A stretch of 64,000 bases of DNA from Mycobacterium sp. 852002-10029_SCH5224772 (GTDB lineage Bacteria > Actinomycetota > Actinomycetes > Mycobacteriales > Mycobacteriaceae): the NCBI RefSeq assembly GCF_001667315.1, contig NZ_LZHT01000011.1, positions 1 through 64,000 of the forward strand, in the 5' to 3' direction. Within the stretch, counting starts at the first letter, position 1. Every line of letters starts with the position of its first letter. The notes beneath the pieces were generated by a model that saw only the letters and a program-made list of their open reading frames with translations, had not been told where the DNA came from and ran no database searches. This document shows, in pieces, positions 51,816 to 61,850 of this stretch. The translations under genes were made by a program, and so were the position numbers.

Positions 51816-54800
51816 TTTGGCTTATCTTCGCCGGCAAGCTGGTCGAAGCGCGCGAGAGCCACGTCGAGGTCTTCCTCGTCGAAGACTTCGCAGCGGTTAA
51901 TCAGGTCACCCTCGACCGTGAAAATGTTGGTCAACCGCCACTCGGCGGCGAAGCCCTCTCGCGACGACCCTTTGAGTGCCTGCATGACGACTGCTCCGAG
52001 TTCGCTTAGCCGATGGACGGTCTCGACGTAGACGTTGATATCCGGGGCCAGGACGTCCCACGAGGCTTGCAGAGCTGCGGCCAGATCAACCGCATCGCTC
52101 GCTAGGAGCGATCGATGATCGATGTAAACTGGATTCGGTGTGGTCGCAGGAAGTTCGCGCCGGGTGAATCCGGCCTGGGCCCGGGCAATCACCGACCACA
52201 CTCGCGAATGAATGGCCGCTTCGCCGGCGAGGTACCGGTTTTCGAGCTCCTCGAAGGCGGCGTCGATGTCTTCGGGGTCGAACACGATGTGCGCCGCAAT
52301 CCGATCGTCGGTGTCGACTTCGGCGATGATGAGCTGCTCGGGGGCGAACTGCCCGTACCGCGAATCGCTGTTCGGGTAACGCATGAGAGTGAGTGCAAGG
52401 CGTTCCCCGCGGATCGCAACTACGGTCGACGTCGTATTTGCCACAGCTTCGGCCAGGGCTTGCATATTCGCGATCACGACCTCGCGGTCTTGCCAGAGCC
52501 CGGTGTTCACCACGGGCACGCGATTTTCGATGAAACTGCCGTCGGTCAGCATCTCGGCGAGCGCTGCCCAGTCGCGAGCCTTGTAGTACGCAAAGAAGCG
52601 GTCTTCTGCTCGGGTGGCCTTGTTCTGCAGCCGTCGCGCCAGCGGCTGCAGTTCATCGAAACGTGTAACGGCGGCGTCGAGGTCCTCCTCGTCGAACAGC
52701 TCACTGCGGTTGATCAGATCGCCTTCGACTGTAATGAGGTTGACTTCGAGCCACTCGGCATCGAAGCCGTTTGGCGACGTTCCGCGCAGCACCTCGGTGA
52801 CGACGGCGCCGAGGCTGCTCAGCCGATGAACCGCCTCGACATAGATCTTGGCTTTGGGCGCGAGTTCCCATGCGGCGCGGATGTATGGGACGAGGTCTCC
52901 GGGCGAAAACGCTCTTCCTCGGCGATGGTCAATATTCGCCCAGTCCGGTGTGGTCGCGGGAATCTCGCGTCGGTTGAACGCGTCGAGGGCCCGCAAGACA
53001 GCCGACCAGGTGTGCGGGTGAGCGGCGGCTTCGCCGGCGAGGTAGCGGGCATCGAGTTCCTCAAAGGCAGCATCGATATCTTCGGCGTCAAAAAAGATAT
53101 GGGCAGCGATCCGCCCGTCGGTGTCGATTTCGACGATTCCCAGCATCTCGATGGAAAATTCTCCGTGCCGCGAGTCAGGATTGAATGAGCGGATGCGGGC
53201 GAGTGCGAGGCGCTCTCCGCGAATCGCGATCGCCGTCAAAGATACCTGCGCAAGGCCCTCGGCCAGTGCTCGCATATTTGCGACTACGGCGTCGCGACCG
53301 TCCCAGAAGCCGACATTTACCACTCGACGTCGATCGTCGACGTAACTGTCGGGCGCCAAGATGTCGACTATCGCCGCCCAATCGCGGGTGCCCGAGCGGT
53401 CAAAGAGTCGGCGTTCTGCACGGCTCGCCGCATTCTCCAGGCGCCGCGTCGGCTGGCTGAGCTGTTCGAATGTCGCGAGGGCATCGTCGAGATCTGCCTC
53501 GTCGAAGACCTCGATGCGGCTAAGCAGGTTGCCTTCGACCGCGATCACGTAGGTCAACCGCAATTCCGCGTCGAAGCCCTCTTGCGAGGTCATTTTCAGG
53601 ACTTGGGTAGTGACGGTTCCGAGTTCGCTCAGTCGATGCACGGATTCGATGTAGGCACTGGTATCCGAAGTGAGGTCCCACATGGCACCGACGGATGTGG
53701 CTAGATCAACCCCCGCGATCGATACGAGGCGTCGATGATCGATGTAAACCGGATTCGCCGTCGTCGCGGGAAACTCGTGACGATTGAATTGGGCGTTAGC
53801 CCCTGAAGCCACCGACCAAGTGTGCGCGTGGGGGGCTGCTTCGCCCGCGAGGTAGCGGGCATCGAGTTCGGCGAAGGCGGCGTTTATGTCCTCGAGGTCG
53901 AACACGATGCGGGCCACGATCCGTTCCTCGGCATCAATCTCGAGGACGGAGACCATCACGTTATGAAATGCGTCGGATCGTTGATCGGGGCCCGAGAAGC
54001 GGGCTTGTGTGAGCACAAGACGTTCCCCGCGGGTCGCAATGACGGTCGACATCACACTTGCACCGAGATCGACCAGCGCCCGGATGTTGACCAATTCGGC
54101 ATCCCGGCCGCGCCGGAGCCCTGCGTTCGCCACGCGTCGACGATCGTCATAGAGCGTGTCCTCGGCCAGCGCCTCGGTCATTGCATTCCAGTCGCGGGCG
54201 GCAAAGCAGGCATGGAGGCGTTGGTCCACTCGGCTTGCCGCATTTTCCAGCCGCCCTTGCTGCGAGCGAAGGTTGTCAAGGCGGGCCAGCGCGGCGTCGA
54301 GGTCCGCCTCGTCGAATAGCTCGCAGCGATTGATCCGGTCGCCTTCGACAGTGAGAACTTGGATCATTCGCCATTCGGCGTCGAATCCTTGTGGCGAGGT
54401 GCCGTACGACGTGTGAGTGACGACCGCGCCGAAGTCGTTGAGCCTGTGCACCGTCTCGATGTTGGCGCTGAAATTCGGCGTCAGGTCCCAAACGGCGCGT
54501 ATGGACGGAGTTATGTTGCCGGAGGCGAACGGTGTGGTCCGACGGTGGTCGACGGTGACCCAATCCGCCTCGGGGATGTCGTGCTGATTGAAGCTCCCGT
54601 AGACCCGAGCGATAACCGACCAGGTGTGTGCGTGGGCCGCCGCTTCGCCCGCGAGGTAGCGGGCGTCGAGTTCCTCGAAGGCGGCGTCGATATCCTCCGG
54701 CTCGATGACGACGATTCCCCGAATTCGGTTGTCGTCGTTGACCTCAACTACGCCGAACGCCGAAGCGGAAAATGCCTCAGGTGACCGACCTTGGCTTGTG

Positions 54801-57800
54801 AAAGCGGTACGACACAGCGCGAGCCGCTCTCCGCGGACGGCGACGATCGACGCCTCATGCGTGCTCCAGACTTCGCCAGTGGCGCGCCAGTTCGCCATCT
54901 CGGCATCTCGGCCGCGCCGGATCCCGGCGTTTATCACTGAGCGGCGATCGTCTGAGGAAACGTCGTCGGCGAGCAGTTCCGCCATGGCATCCCAATCGCG
55001 CACCGCATAGTGCCCAAGGAATTGCTCGGCCACTTTGCTTGCCGCATTTTCCAGCCGCGGTGCCGGCCGGCTGAGTTCGTCGAACCGGTCGAGCGCCGCG
55101 TCGAGGTCCGTCTCGTCGAATACCTCGACGCGGCGGTAGAGGTCGCCGTCGGTTATTCCAACGACGACTGCCCGCCACTCGGCATCAAAGCCGTCCTGCG
55201 AAGTGCCACGCGCAGCGTGGGCGATGACCGCTCCCGCCTCACTCAGCCGATGCACCGCCTCGATGTAGGCGCTGACATCTGGCATGAGGTCCCACACGGT
55301 GGGAAGATATCCCGCCAGATCCTCCCGCGCGGTCGTTAGGACGGCTCGATGGTCGATGTACACCGAATCCGGTGTTATGGCTGGAAGTTCGCACCGATTG
55401 ACCGCGACATAGCCTCGTGCGATGGCCGACCACACCTGCGCGTGGTCGGCCGCTTCGCCGGCGAGATATCGCGCGTCGAGTTCGGTGATGGCCGCGTCGA
55501 AGTCTTCGAGGTCGTAGACGACGACGTTCGCGATTCGGTCGTCGGCGTCAATCTCCACGATGTTGAGGGCATCGTTTTGAGCGGCGTCAGGGTCACTGCC
55601 GGAGGCGCGAACTCGCGCGAGAACGAGACGCTCTCCGCGAATCGCGACGGCACTCACCATCGAGATCATGAATCCGACTTCGGCGGCCGCCTTCAGGTCT
55701 CTGATCACGTCGTTTCGACTGTGTTGAGGCTCGGCACTTACGACCCGCCGATGATCGATGCTGACATAGTTGTCAGCCACCGTTTTGGCCATGGCGTCCC
55801 AGTCGCGAACCGCGAAGTGCGACCAGACATGCTCGAAGACCAACGTTGCCCTGTTTTTCAGCCGGGATGGCCGCGGGCTGAGCTGTTCGAACCTCGCGAT
55901 CGCGGCATCCAGGTCCGCTTCGTCGAAGAGCTCGCAGCGGCTGATCACACCTCCGTCGAATGTGCCCAGTATGACTTCCCGCCATTCGGCGTCGAAGCCC
56001 TCTTGCGAGCTTCCCCGCACCACGTGGGTGAGGACGGCACCGCAGTCACTCAGCCGATGCACCGACTCGAGGTAACCCGTGGCGTTTGGCGCGATTTCCC
56101 AAGTGGCGTGCATGTATGCGGTCACTTCACCAGGCGGGAACGCTCTCGCTTGTCGGTGATCGATGCTCACGCAGCCGGGTGACAATGGCAGCTGTTGCCT
56201 GTTCACGGCCGCGTACGTCTCGGCGACGGCCGCCCACGTCTGCGAATAGGGGTCGGCCTCGCCGGCGAGATAGCGGGCGTCGAGTTCGGTGATGGCGGAG
56301 TCGAAGTCGTCGAGGTCGATCACGACGATCACCGCGATCTGGTTGTCGGAGTTGACCTCGACGACGCCTAGCAAATCCGTGACGAACTCCTGGTTCTCGC
56401 GATAGTGGCCCGATATACGCACGAGGGCGAGGCGCTCTCCACGGGTTGCGATGATGACGGCCGTGATGTACCCGCCCCCGGCGTCGACGCCCGCCCGCAG
56501 GTTTGTGATCTCGGCATCACGACCGCGGCGGATGCCCGCGTTTACGACCCGCCGGCGGTCGTCGGTCACGATGTCGTCGGCCATTACCTTCGTGAGCGCG
56601 TCCCAGTCGCGGGCCGCGAAGTGCGCCATGTAGCGGTCGAACGCTCGGCATGCTGTGTTTTCGAGCCGCGGTGCCGGTCGGCTGAGCTGATCGAATCGCG
56701 TGATCGCGGCGTCGAGGTCGGCCTCGTCGAAGAACTCGGCGCGGTTGATCATGTCACCCTCGACCGTGGAGAGACCGACTCCCCGCCACTCGGCGACGAA
56801 GCCCTCGCGCGAAACGCCATGGCCCGCATAGCTGCAGACCGCGCCGAGATCACTCAACCGGTGCACGGTCTCGACGAAGGGTCGAATGTCTTGGCCTAGG
56901 TCCCACCCGGCGCGGATGAATGTGGACGTCTCACCGGGCCCGAACGCTGTCGTCCGGCGATGGTCAACAGTGATGCAGTCCGGTGTTATCGCGGGGAACT
57001 CGTGTCGGCTGACCGAAGCATAGGTCCCCGCGATGACCGACCAGGTGTGCGCGTGGGCCGCAGCCTCGCCCGCGAGGTAGCGGTCATCGAGTTCGGCGAA
57101 CGCCGCGTCGGAGTCGTCAAGGTCGAAGATAGCGATCGACGTGATTCGCTCGTCGGCGGCAATCTCGATGAGATTGAAGGCGTCGTTTTGAATCGTCTCG
57201 GGGTCACTACCGGACGCACGCACCCGCGTGAGGGCGAGGTGCTCGCCGCGGATCGCCATGACGTCCGCCATCCCTATCGTGAAGCCGAGGTCGGCGGCCA
57301 CCTGTAGATCCTGGATCACGGATTCTCGACTACCTCGGTCCCCGGCATTCACGACGCGTCGGTGATCGGCGCCGGAAAGGCTTTCGGAGACAATCGCTCC
57401 TACGGCATCCCAGTCGCGCGCGGCGAAGTAGGACCAGAAGCGTTCGAATGCGCGCGTTGCCGCGTTGTCGAGTGTCCGCGAATGTGGATGCGCTGCCTCG
57501 AACTTGGCATGAATGGCGTCGAGTTCGGCCATTGCGGCGTCGAGGTCTTCGACGTCAAACCACACCTGCAGGGAGATCTGGCCATCGTCATCGATGCCAT
57601 AAAGCAGGAGGAATTCGTCGTGCGGTGCCCCAGGGCTGACGTCGACGGCGCCTATCACCAATCGAGCGAGCGCCAGACGCTCGCCCCGCACGGCGATAGC
57701 CGTTTGGTTGACCCGCATAGGGACTTTCTCCAAAACGCGCCTGTTCAGCTGTGGAAACTCGCCCGATGGGACGTCGATCTGCCCAAACCCGACAACCTTG

Positions 57801-60800
57801 CGACGGCTCTCGATGAATCCATCTGGCGCGAAAAGCTTCTCGAACTCGTCCCAAGCCTCATGATTTATCGCGGACGTCACGCGTTCGCCCGCCCGCACGC
57901 ACGCGTTGCCCAACTCGACACTCGGCGCTTCTGGTCGAGCGGGTGCGCTCGGCTTCATTTGCTCGCCAAGAATGTCGCGCGCCATTTCCGCAAGCGTCAC
58001 AGCGCCTTTGCGTTCGTACAGCTCGACCGCTTGCTCGGCCGCGGAGCGTGCCGCCACGGCGTCGCCGGCGCCCGCCAAAACCGTTGCCAGCGTCAGGCAG
58101 GCGTCGCCGTGATCAACCAGGGCATCGGTGCGTTCCGCCAAGGTGACAGCTGCTTCGGCAACCTGCCGAGCCGCATCGTGATCACCGCGGCGCGCCAGCA
58201 AGTGCGCCCGAAGCGTCCGCCAGGCGATCGAGGCCTTCAGCGCGTGGCCGGCGAGACGTTCGCTCTCCGAACATAATTCGTCTGCCTCGGATTCGCGGTC
58301 GAGGGCAAGATATGCGCGGCCCAACAACGCGGCGGTCTCGGCGGTGTCGGCGTCCAGGCCCATGCGGCGAAAGCCGTGGTAGGCCTTGTGTAGATGCGGT
58401 TCGGCTGCAGCCGGATCGTCGACGACCAATTCGACAATGCCCGCAAATTGCTCAACTTCCAGCAGCGCATGGCGTAGGCCGAGCTCGGTAACCGTGCGCC
58501 GAGCGGAGTCGATCATGCGACGGGCCGCCGCGGCGCGGCCACGAAAGGCCTCCAACACGGCCTGGCATCGCGTGGAGATGGCTTCCACCGCGGGGGAGTC
58601 GGTGGTGATCCGAAGCAGCCGCACCACGTCGAGGCACCGCCCGCCTGCGCGCGGAACCGGGTTGGGGCCCCACAGTGCTGCGAGGGGGGCGCCCGCCAAA
58701 ACAGCGTTCACCCGGCGGTGTTCACGCGCGCGCCGCGCCGCGGTGAGCGCGTCGTCGAGGGCTATCTCGCAGTCGGCGATTCGCCCAAGCCGGGCAAGGC
58801 ATCCCGCTCGCACGGTGTGCGCCTTGGCTTCTCCGGCGTCGTCGTCGAGTTCGGCGAGTTTGGCGGCGGCCGCGCCCAATGCGGCTTCGACCTCGTCCAA
58901 CCGTTCGGGGTGGATCAGCATCGACAGTTGGCCTTCGAAGCATGTCGCCCATGCCGCCAACCGGGCCGAATCGACTGTGGCTGCTTGCAGTTGTGCGACC
59001 GCACCCGCCGCCGAGGCCACATCACCTGCAGCCAACAAAGCCTCGCAACGCGCAACCAATAGCTCGGCGGTCTGGTCATCGCGGTCGGGTAGTTCCTCGT
59101 CGAGCTCCTCCAGTGCGTGCAGTGCACGGTGGTACAGGTCGGCCGCACCTTCGTAGGCGAGTCGTGCCATCGCCTGGTCTGCGGCATGCCGGCAGTAGAA
59201 GACGGCCTTGGCCGCGTTTCCCGCCCAAGCACATTCGAAATAATGGTGGGCCAGCTCAGCTAACAACTCGTCGTCGGAGCCGGGCATCGTCTCGAGCGTT
59301 GTGGCGATGCTCTGGTGTAATCGCATGCGCCGCACCGACGCCAGCTCCGCCAGCAGCGATTGCCGGACGATCGCGTGGTTGAACCGGTAATTGCCACCGG
59401 GCTCTTCGATGACGATGCCGGCGCGGCGCGCTTCGTCGAACGCGTCGACGAGGTCGTCGCCCGTCACCCGCTCCACCAGTTCGACGGCGAACCGGCTGCC
59501 GACAACTGCGGCGGTGGCGAGGGCTTTGTTGGTCTCGACCGGTAGTCGGGAAAGCCTGCGGCTCACCGCTTCTCGTACACCCTGCGGCAGGGTGCTCTGA
59601 TCCCACACGCCGCCGCTCTCACCGACGTGGCGCAGGGCCTCGATGAGGAAGAACGGGTTACCACCGGTGACCGACGCCAGCGCACGTGCGAGTTCCTCGT
59701 CGTCGTAGCCGGCTTCGGCGACGTAGGTGGTTACGTCGTCCTCGTCGAGGCCGCCGAGGCTGAGCCGGTTGGCCGTGCCGTCGCGGTGAAGGTCGGCGAG
59801 CATCGCCGCCAGGGGATGGGAGCGGTCGAGATCGGTGCTTCGGTAGGTGCCGACGATCTGCACGCGGGCGTGATCGCCGAAGCGCAGCAGATGCCGCAAA
59901 AGTAGCAGCGTCGGCTTGGCTGCCCAATGCAGGTCGTCGAGGATCAAGAGCACCGGCGTGCTCGCGGAAGCGATTTCCAGCAGGGCGACGACCGCATCGA
60001 AAAGCGCATACCGCTCGGTGTCGGGGTCCGCGTGCGTCGGAGGAGCGAGGTCGGGTACGACATCGGTCAGCCCGGGCACCAGCGACAGCAACGCTTCGAC
60101 ACCACGCAGTCCCCGCAGCCGGTTGGCGCCCATGCATGGCACGAGCGAACGTAGCGCCTCCGCGAACGGCTGATAGGGCGCACCGAGATCCTCGTCGCAC
60201 CGGCCGTACAGCACGACCGCTCCCTGGTCATATGCCCGCTGCGACCATTCACCGGCAAGGCGGGTCTTGCCGACGCCCGGTTCGCCGGCGATCAGCACCG
60301 TACGCACGCCGCCCGTAAGCGCGCTCTGCCACGCAGACAGCAGCCCGTTGAGTTCGCGGCCACGCCCGACGAACGGCCCGGGCCCGACGAGCACCGCCGG
60401 AAGTCCGGGGCGCTGCATCGGCGTCTCGGTCGTCGGCGGCTCGGCGCGCTGTTCGCCGGTTTCCAGTCGCAGCTCGAATACGTGCTCAGGCCGCGCGAGA
60501 TTCCGCAACTGACGCATCCCGAGGTCGGTGAGCACCACGTCATCGGCCAGCGAGTCGATGACGAGTTCGGCGGTCGCCCCGGAGCACAGGATCTGGCCTC
60601 CCTCGGCGAGCGACCGCAGCCGCGCGACCCGGTTGACGGCCCGCCCGAAGTAATCGCCGTCGCGAAGCTCGACCTCGCCGGTATGCAGCGCCACCCGGAT
60701 GCGCATGGGCTCCCGCAGCGCCCACGGCTCATGAGCGATCGCGTCCTGCAGCTCAACTGCGGCCGAGGCCGCCGCGGACGGCCGTTCGAAGACCGAGAAG

Positions 60801-61744
60801 GTTGCATCGCCCTCACCGCGCGTCTTGATCAGCCGACCGCCACGAGACGTAACGACCTGTTCGATCAGCTCGTCGTGGCGGGCGAGCGCCACCGCCATCG
60901 CGTCGGCGTCCACCTCCCAGGCGGACGTCGACCCCTCGATATCGGTGAGAAGAAATGTCACCGCGCGCGTCACCGACGGAACATGTCGTGCGACAGCGAT
61001 ATCCAGTAACGAGTCTTGCGTGACGATCGCGGCCTCGAGCCGGCGGAGTTCCGGCCCCGGATCGACACCCAGCTCGTCGGCAAGCAGCGCCCGCACGCGT
61101 TGGTATGCGCCGAGCGCTTCACCTTGGCGGCCGGCGCGGTAGAGGGCGAGCATCAGCTGGCCCCATCGCCTTTCCCTTAAGGGAGCGTCGGCTACCGCAG
61201 CCTCGAGATCGCCGATGACTTCCGCGGCGCGACCTGTGGCGAGCAGAGCGTCCGCTCGATCCTCCACCAGCGCGGCGTGACCCTCGATCCATCGCGTCTT
61301 TTCCGACGTTCCGCGTCTGCCGTCGGGAAGATCGGGGATTCCGCGCCAGAGGGCAAGCGCCTCCTCGAAGCGGGCCACCGCTTGGCTGGTGTCGCCCGCG
61401 GCGGCGGCGGCGCGTCCCAGTCGGGCTGCTGATTTGTAACGCGAGGCGTCAACCTCGCTGTCGGCGAGCACCCAACCCGCCCCCTGGGTCAAAATAAACC
61501 CGTCGCCCAGGGCGCGACGCAGCGAGGAGACGTGGGTCTGCAGGGCTTTGGCGGCCGTGCGCGGCGGGTCGTAGCCCCACAGCAGCTCGACGAGCATGTC
61601 GGCCGACACAACGGCGCCGTCGTGCAGTCCGAGCATCGTGAGGAGGGCGCGAGGCTTGGCGCCCGGGATAGCGACGGGCGCCCCGTCTCGCCGGACCTGA
61701 AGAGGTCCTAAAACCCCCAGTTCCACCGATAAAAGGGTACTCAC
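51812..61744 (-). CDS. Giant SARP - class III nucleotidyl cyclase - STAND ATPase protein with seven double-NTF2-like units
   Basis: 3310 residues from GTG 61744. Order: OmpR-type winged helix 1-95 and BTAD 98-242 (SARP/AfsR type). Class III cyclase about 260-392 with both metal aspartates (Asp268 in TDIEGS, Asp313 in GEGDA), the Lys307 base-recognition position and the Asn371/Arg375 transition-state pair, so it looks catalytically complete. NB-ARC/STAND ATPase from about 457 (Walker A GEPGVGKT 487-494; Walker B LLILDDLHW near 600). Helical, TPR-like region to about 1275; a single NTF2-like module about 1276-1423; then seven tandem units of 268-272 residues to the end. The N-terminal half resembles M. 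tuberculosis cyclase-ATPase regulators such as Rv2488c; the repeats are the unusual part. Coupled to the S51 peptidase and divergent from the GAF/phosphatase gene. Confidence 0.88.
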   Translation of the reverse strand: MSTLLSVELGVLGPLQVRRDGAPVAIPGAKPRALLTMLGLHDGAVVSADMLVELLWGYDPPRTAAKALQTHVSSLRRALGDGFILTQGAGWVLADSEVDASRYKSAARLGRAAAAAGDTSQAVARFEEALALWRGIPDLPDGRRGTSEKTRWIEGHAALVEDRADALLATGRAAEVIGDLEAAVADAPLRERRWGQLMLALYRAGRQGEALGAYQRVRALLADELGVDPGPELRRLEAAIVTQDSLLDIAVARHVPSVTRAVTFLLTDIEGSTSAWEVDADAMAVALARHDELIEQVVTSRGGRLIKTRGEGDATFSVFERPSAAASAAVELQDAIAHEPWALREPMRIRVALHTGEVELRDGDYFGRAVNRVARLRSLAEGGQILCSGATAELVIDSLADDVVLTDLGMRQLRNLARPEHVFELRLETGEQRAEPPTTETPMQRPGLPAVLVGPGPFVGRGRELNGLLSAWQSALTGGVRTVLIAGEPGVGKTRLAGEWSQRAYDQGAVVLYGRCDEDLGAPYQPFAEALRSLVPCMGANRLRGLRGVEALLSLVPGLTDVVPDLAPPTHADPDTERYALFDAVVALLEIASASTPVLLILDDLHWAAKPTLLLLRHLLRFGDHARVQIVGTYRSTDLDRSHPLAAMLADLHRDGTANRLSLGGLDEDDVTTYVAEAGYDDEELARALASVTGGNPFFLIEALRHVGESGGVWDQSTLPQGVREAVSRRLSRLPVETNKALATAAVVGSRFAVELVERVTGDDLVDAFDEARRAGIVIEEPGGNYRFNHAIVRQSLLAELASVRRMRLHQSIATTLETMPGSDDELLAELAHHYFECAWAGNAAKAVFYCRHAADQAMARLAYEGAADLYHRALHALEELDEELPDRDDQTAELLVARCEALLAAGDVASAAGAVAQLQAATVDSARLAAWATCFEGQLSMLIHPERLDEVEAALGAAAAKLAELDDDAGEAKAHTVRAGCLARLGRIADCEIALDDALTAARRAREHRRVNAVLAGAPLAALWGPNPVPRAGGRCLDVVRLLRITTDSPAVEAISTRCQAVLEAFRGRAAAARRMIDSARRTVTELGLRHALLEVEQFAGIVELVVDDPAAAEPHLHKAYHGFRRMGLDADTAETAALLGRAYLALDRESEADELCSESERLAGHALKASIAWRTLRAHLLARRGDHDAARQVAEAAVTLAERTDALVDHGDACLTLATVLAGAGDAVAARSAAEQAVELYERKGAVTLAEMARDILGEQMKPSAPARPEAPSVELGNACVRAGERVTSAINHEAWDEFEKLFAPDGFIESRRKVVGFGQIDVPSGEFPQLNRRVLEKVPMRVNQTAIAVRGERLALARLVIGAVDVSPGAPHDEFLLLYGIDDDGQISLQVWFDVEDLDAAMAELDAIHAKFEAAHPHSRTLDNAATRAFERFWSYFAARDWDAVGAIVSESLSGADHRRVVNAGDRGSRESVIQDLQVAADLGFTIGMADVMAIRGEHLALTRVRASGSDPETIQNDAFNLIEIAADERITSIAIFDLDDSDAAFAELDDRYLAGEAAAHAHTWSVIAGTYASVSRHEFPAITPDCITVDHRRTTAFGPGETSTFIRAGWDLGQDIRPFVETVHRLSDLGAVCSYAGHGVSREGFVAEWRGVGLSTVEGDMINRAEFFDEADLDAAITRFDQLSRPAPRLENTACRAFDRYMAHFAARDWDALTKVMADDIVTDDRRRVVNAGIRRGRDAEITNLRAGVDAGGGYITAVIIATRGERLALVRISGHYRENQEFVTDLLGVVEVNSDNQIAVIVVIDLDDFDSAITELDARYLAGEADPYSQTWAAVAETYAAVNRQQLPLSPGCVSIDHRQARAFPPGEVTAYMHATWEIAPNATGYLESVHRLSDCGAVLTHVVRGSSQEGFDAEWREVILGTFDGGVISRCELFDEADLDAAIARFEQLSPRPSRLKNRATLVFEHVWSHFAVRDWDAMAKTVADNYVSIDHRRVVSAEPQHSRNDVIRDLKAAAEVGFMISMVSAVAIRGERLVLARVRASGSDPDAAQNDALNIVEIDADDRIANVVVYDLEDFDAAITELDARYLAGEAADHAQVWSAIARGYVAVNRCELPAITPDSVYIDHRAVLTTAREDLAGYLPTVWDLMPDVSAYIEAVHRLSEAGAVIAHAARGTSQDGFDAEWRAVVVGITDGDLYRRVEVFDETDLDAALDRFDELSRPAPRLENAASKVAEQFLGHYAVRDWDAMAELLADDVSSDDRRSVINAGIRRGRDAEMANWRATGEVWSTHEASIVAVRGERLALCRTAFTSQGRSPEAFSASAFGVVEVNDDNRIRGIVVIEPEDIDAAFEELDARYLAGEAAAHAHTWSVIARVYGSFNQHDIPEADWVTVDHRRTTPFASGNITPSIRAVWDLTPNFSANIETVHRLNDFGAVVTHTSYGTSPQGFDAEWRMIQVLTVEGDRINRCELFDEADLDAALARLDNLRSQQGRLENAASRVDQRLHACFAARDWNAMTEALAEDTLYDDRRRVANAGLRRGRDAELVNIRALVDLGASVMSTVIATRGERLVLTQARFSGPDQRSDAFHNVMVSVLEIDAEERIVARIVFDLEDINAAFAELDARYLAGEAAPHAHTWSVASGANAQFNRHEFPATTANPVYIDHRRLVSIAGVDLATSVGAMWDLTSDTSAYIESVHRLSELGTVTTQVLKMTSQEGFDAELRLTYVIAVEGNLLSRIEVFDEADLDDALATFEQLSQPTRRLENAASRAERRLFDRSGTRDWAAIVDILAPDSYVDDRRRVVNVGFWDGRDAVVANMRALAEGLAQVSLTAIAIRGERLALARIRSFNPDSRHGEFSIEMLGIVEIDTDGRIAAHIFFDAEDIDAAFEELDARYLAGEAAAHPHTWSAVLRALDAFNRREIPATTPDWANIDHRRGRAFSPGDLVPYIRAAWELAPKAKIYVEAVHRLSSLGAVVTEVLRGTSPNGFDAEWLEVNLITVEGDLINRSELFDEEDLDAAVTRFDELQPLARRLQNKATRAEDRFFAYYKARDWAALAEMLTDGSFIENRVPVVNTGLWQDREVVIANMQALAEAVANTTSTVVAIRGERLALTLMRYPNSDSRYGQFAPEQLIIAEVDTDDRIAAHIVFDPEDIDAAFEELENRYLAGEAAIHSRVWSVIARAQAGFTRRELPATTPNPVYIDHRSLLASDAVDLAAALQASWDVLAPDINVYVETVHRLSELGAVVMQALKGSSREGFAAEWRLTNIFTVEGDLINRCEVFDEEDLDVALARFDQLAGEDKPK
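51815..57474 (-). repeat. Seven tandem 803-818-bp coding repeats
   Basis: Unit edges, read from the recurrent RLENAASR start: 57474-56665, 56664-55862, 55861-55053, 55052-54250, 54249-53440, 53439-52630 and 52629-51815. Each unit holds two NTF2-like halves: the first with (F/Y)AARDWDAM, DDRRRVVNAG and AIRGERLAL; then ELDARYLAGEAAAHAHTWS and the second half with IDHRR, VHRLSxLGAV, GFDAEWR and LFDEADLDAAL. Both halves repeat an (I/D)DxRR motif. Confidence 0.9.
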
Positions 61745-61850
61745 GTCGGCTATCGTCGGCGGGCCAATTCAATACCTGGTCAAGATCGAGTAAAGCCGCT
61801 GTGCAGTCCGAACATCGATCGCTCAACTGCTGCGATTACCGTTGGGACCT

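Noticed and set aside
52115..53188. Several plus-strand frames of 70-360 codons inside the giant gene region
   Set aside because: They recur with the period of the coding repeat on the minus strand and have no motif of their own.
51815..57474. CRISPR-like array suggested by regular repeats
   Set aside because: The repeats are about 810 bp, coding, and diverged; no short identical repeats with spacers occur anywhere in the window.
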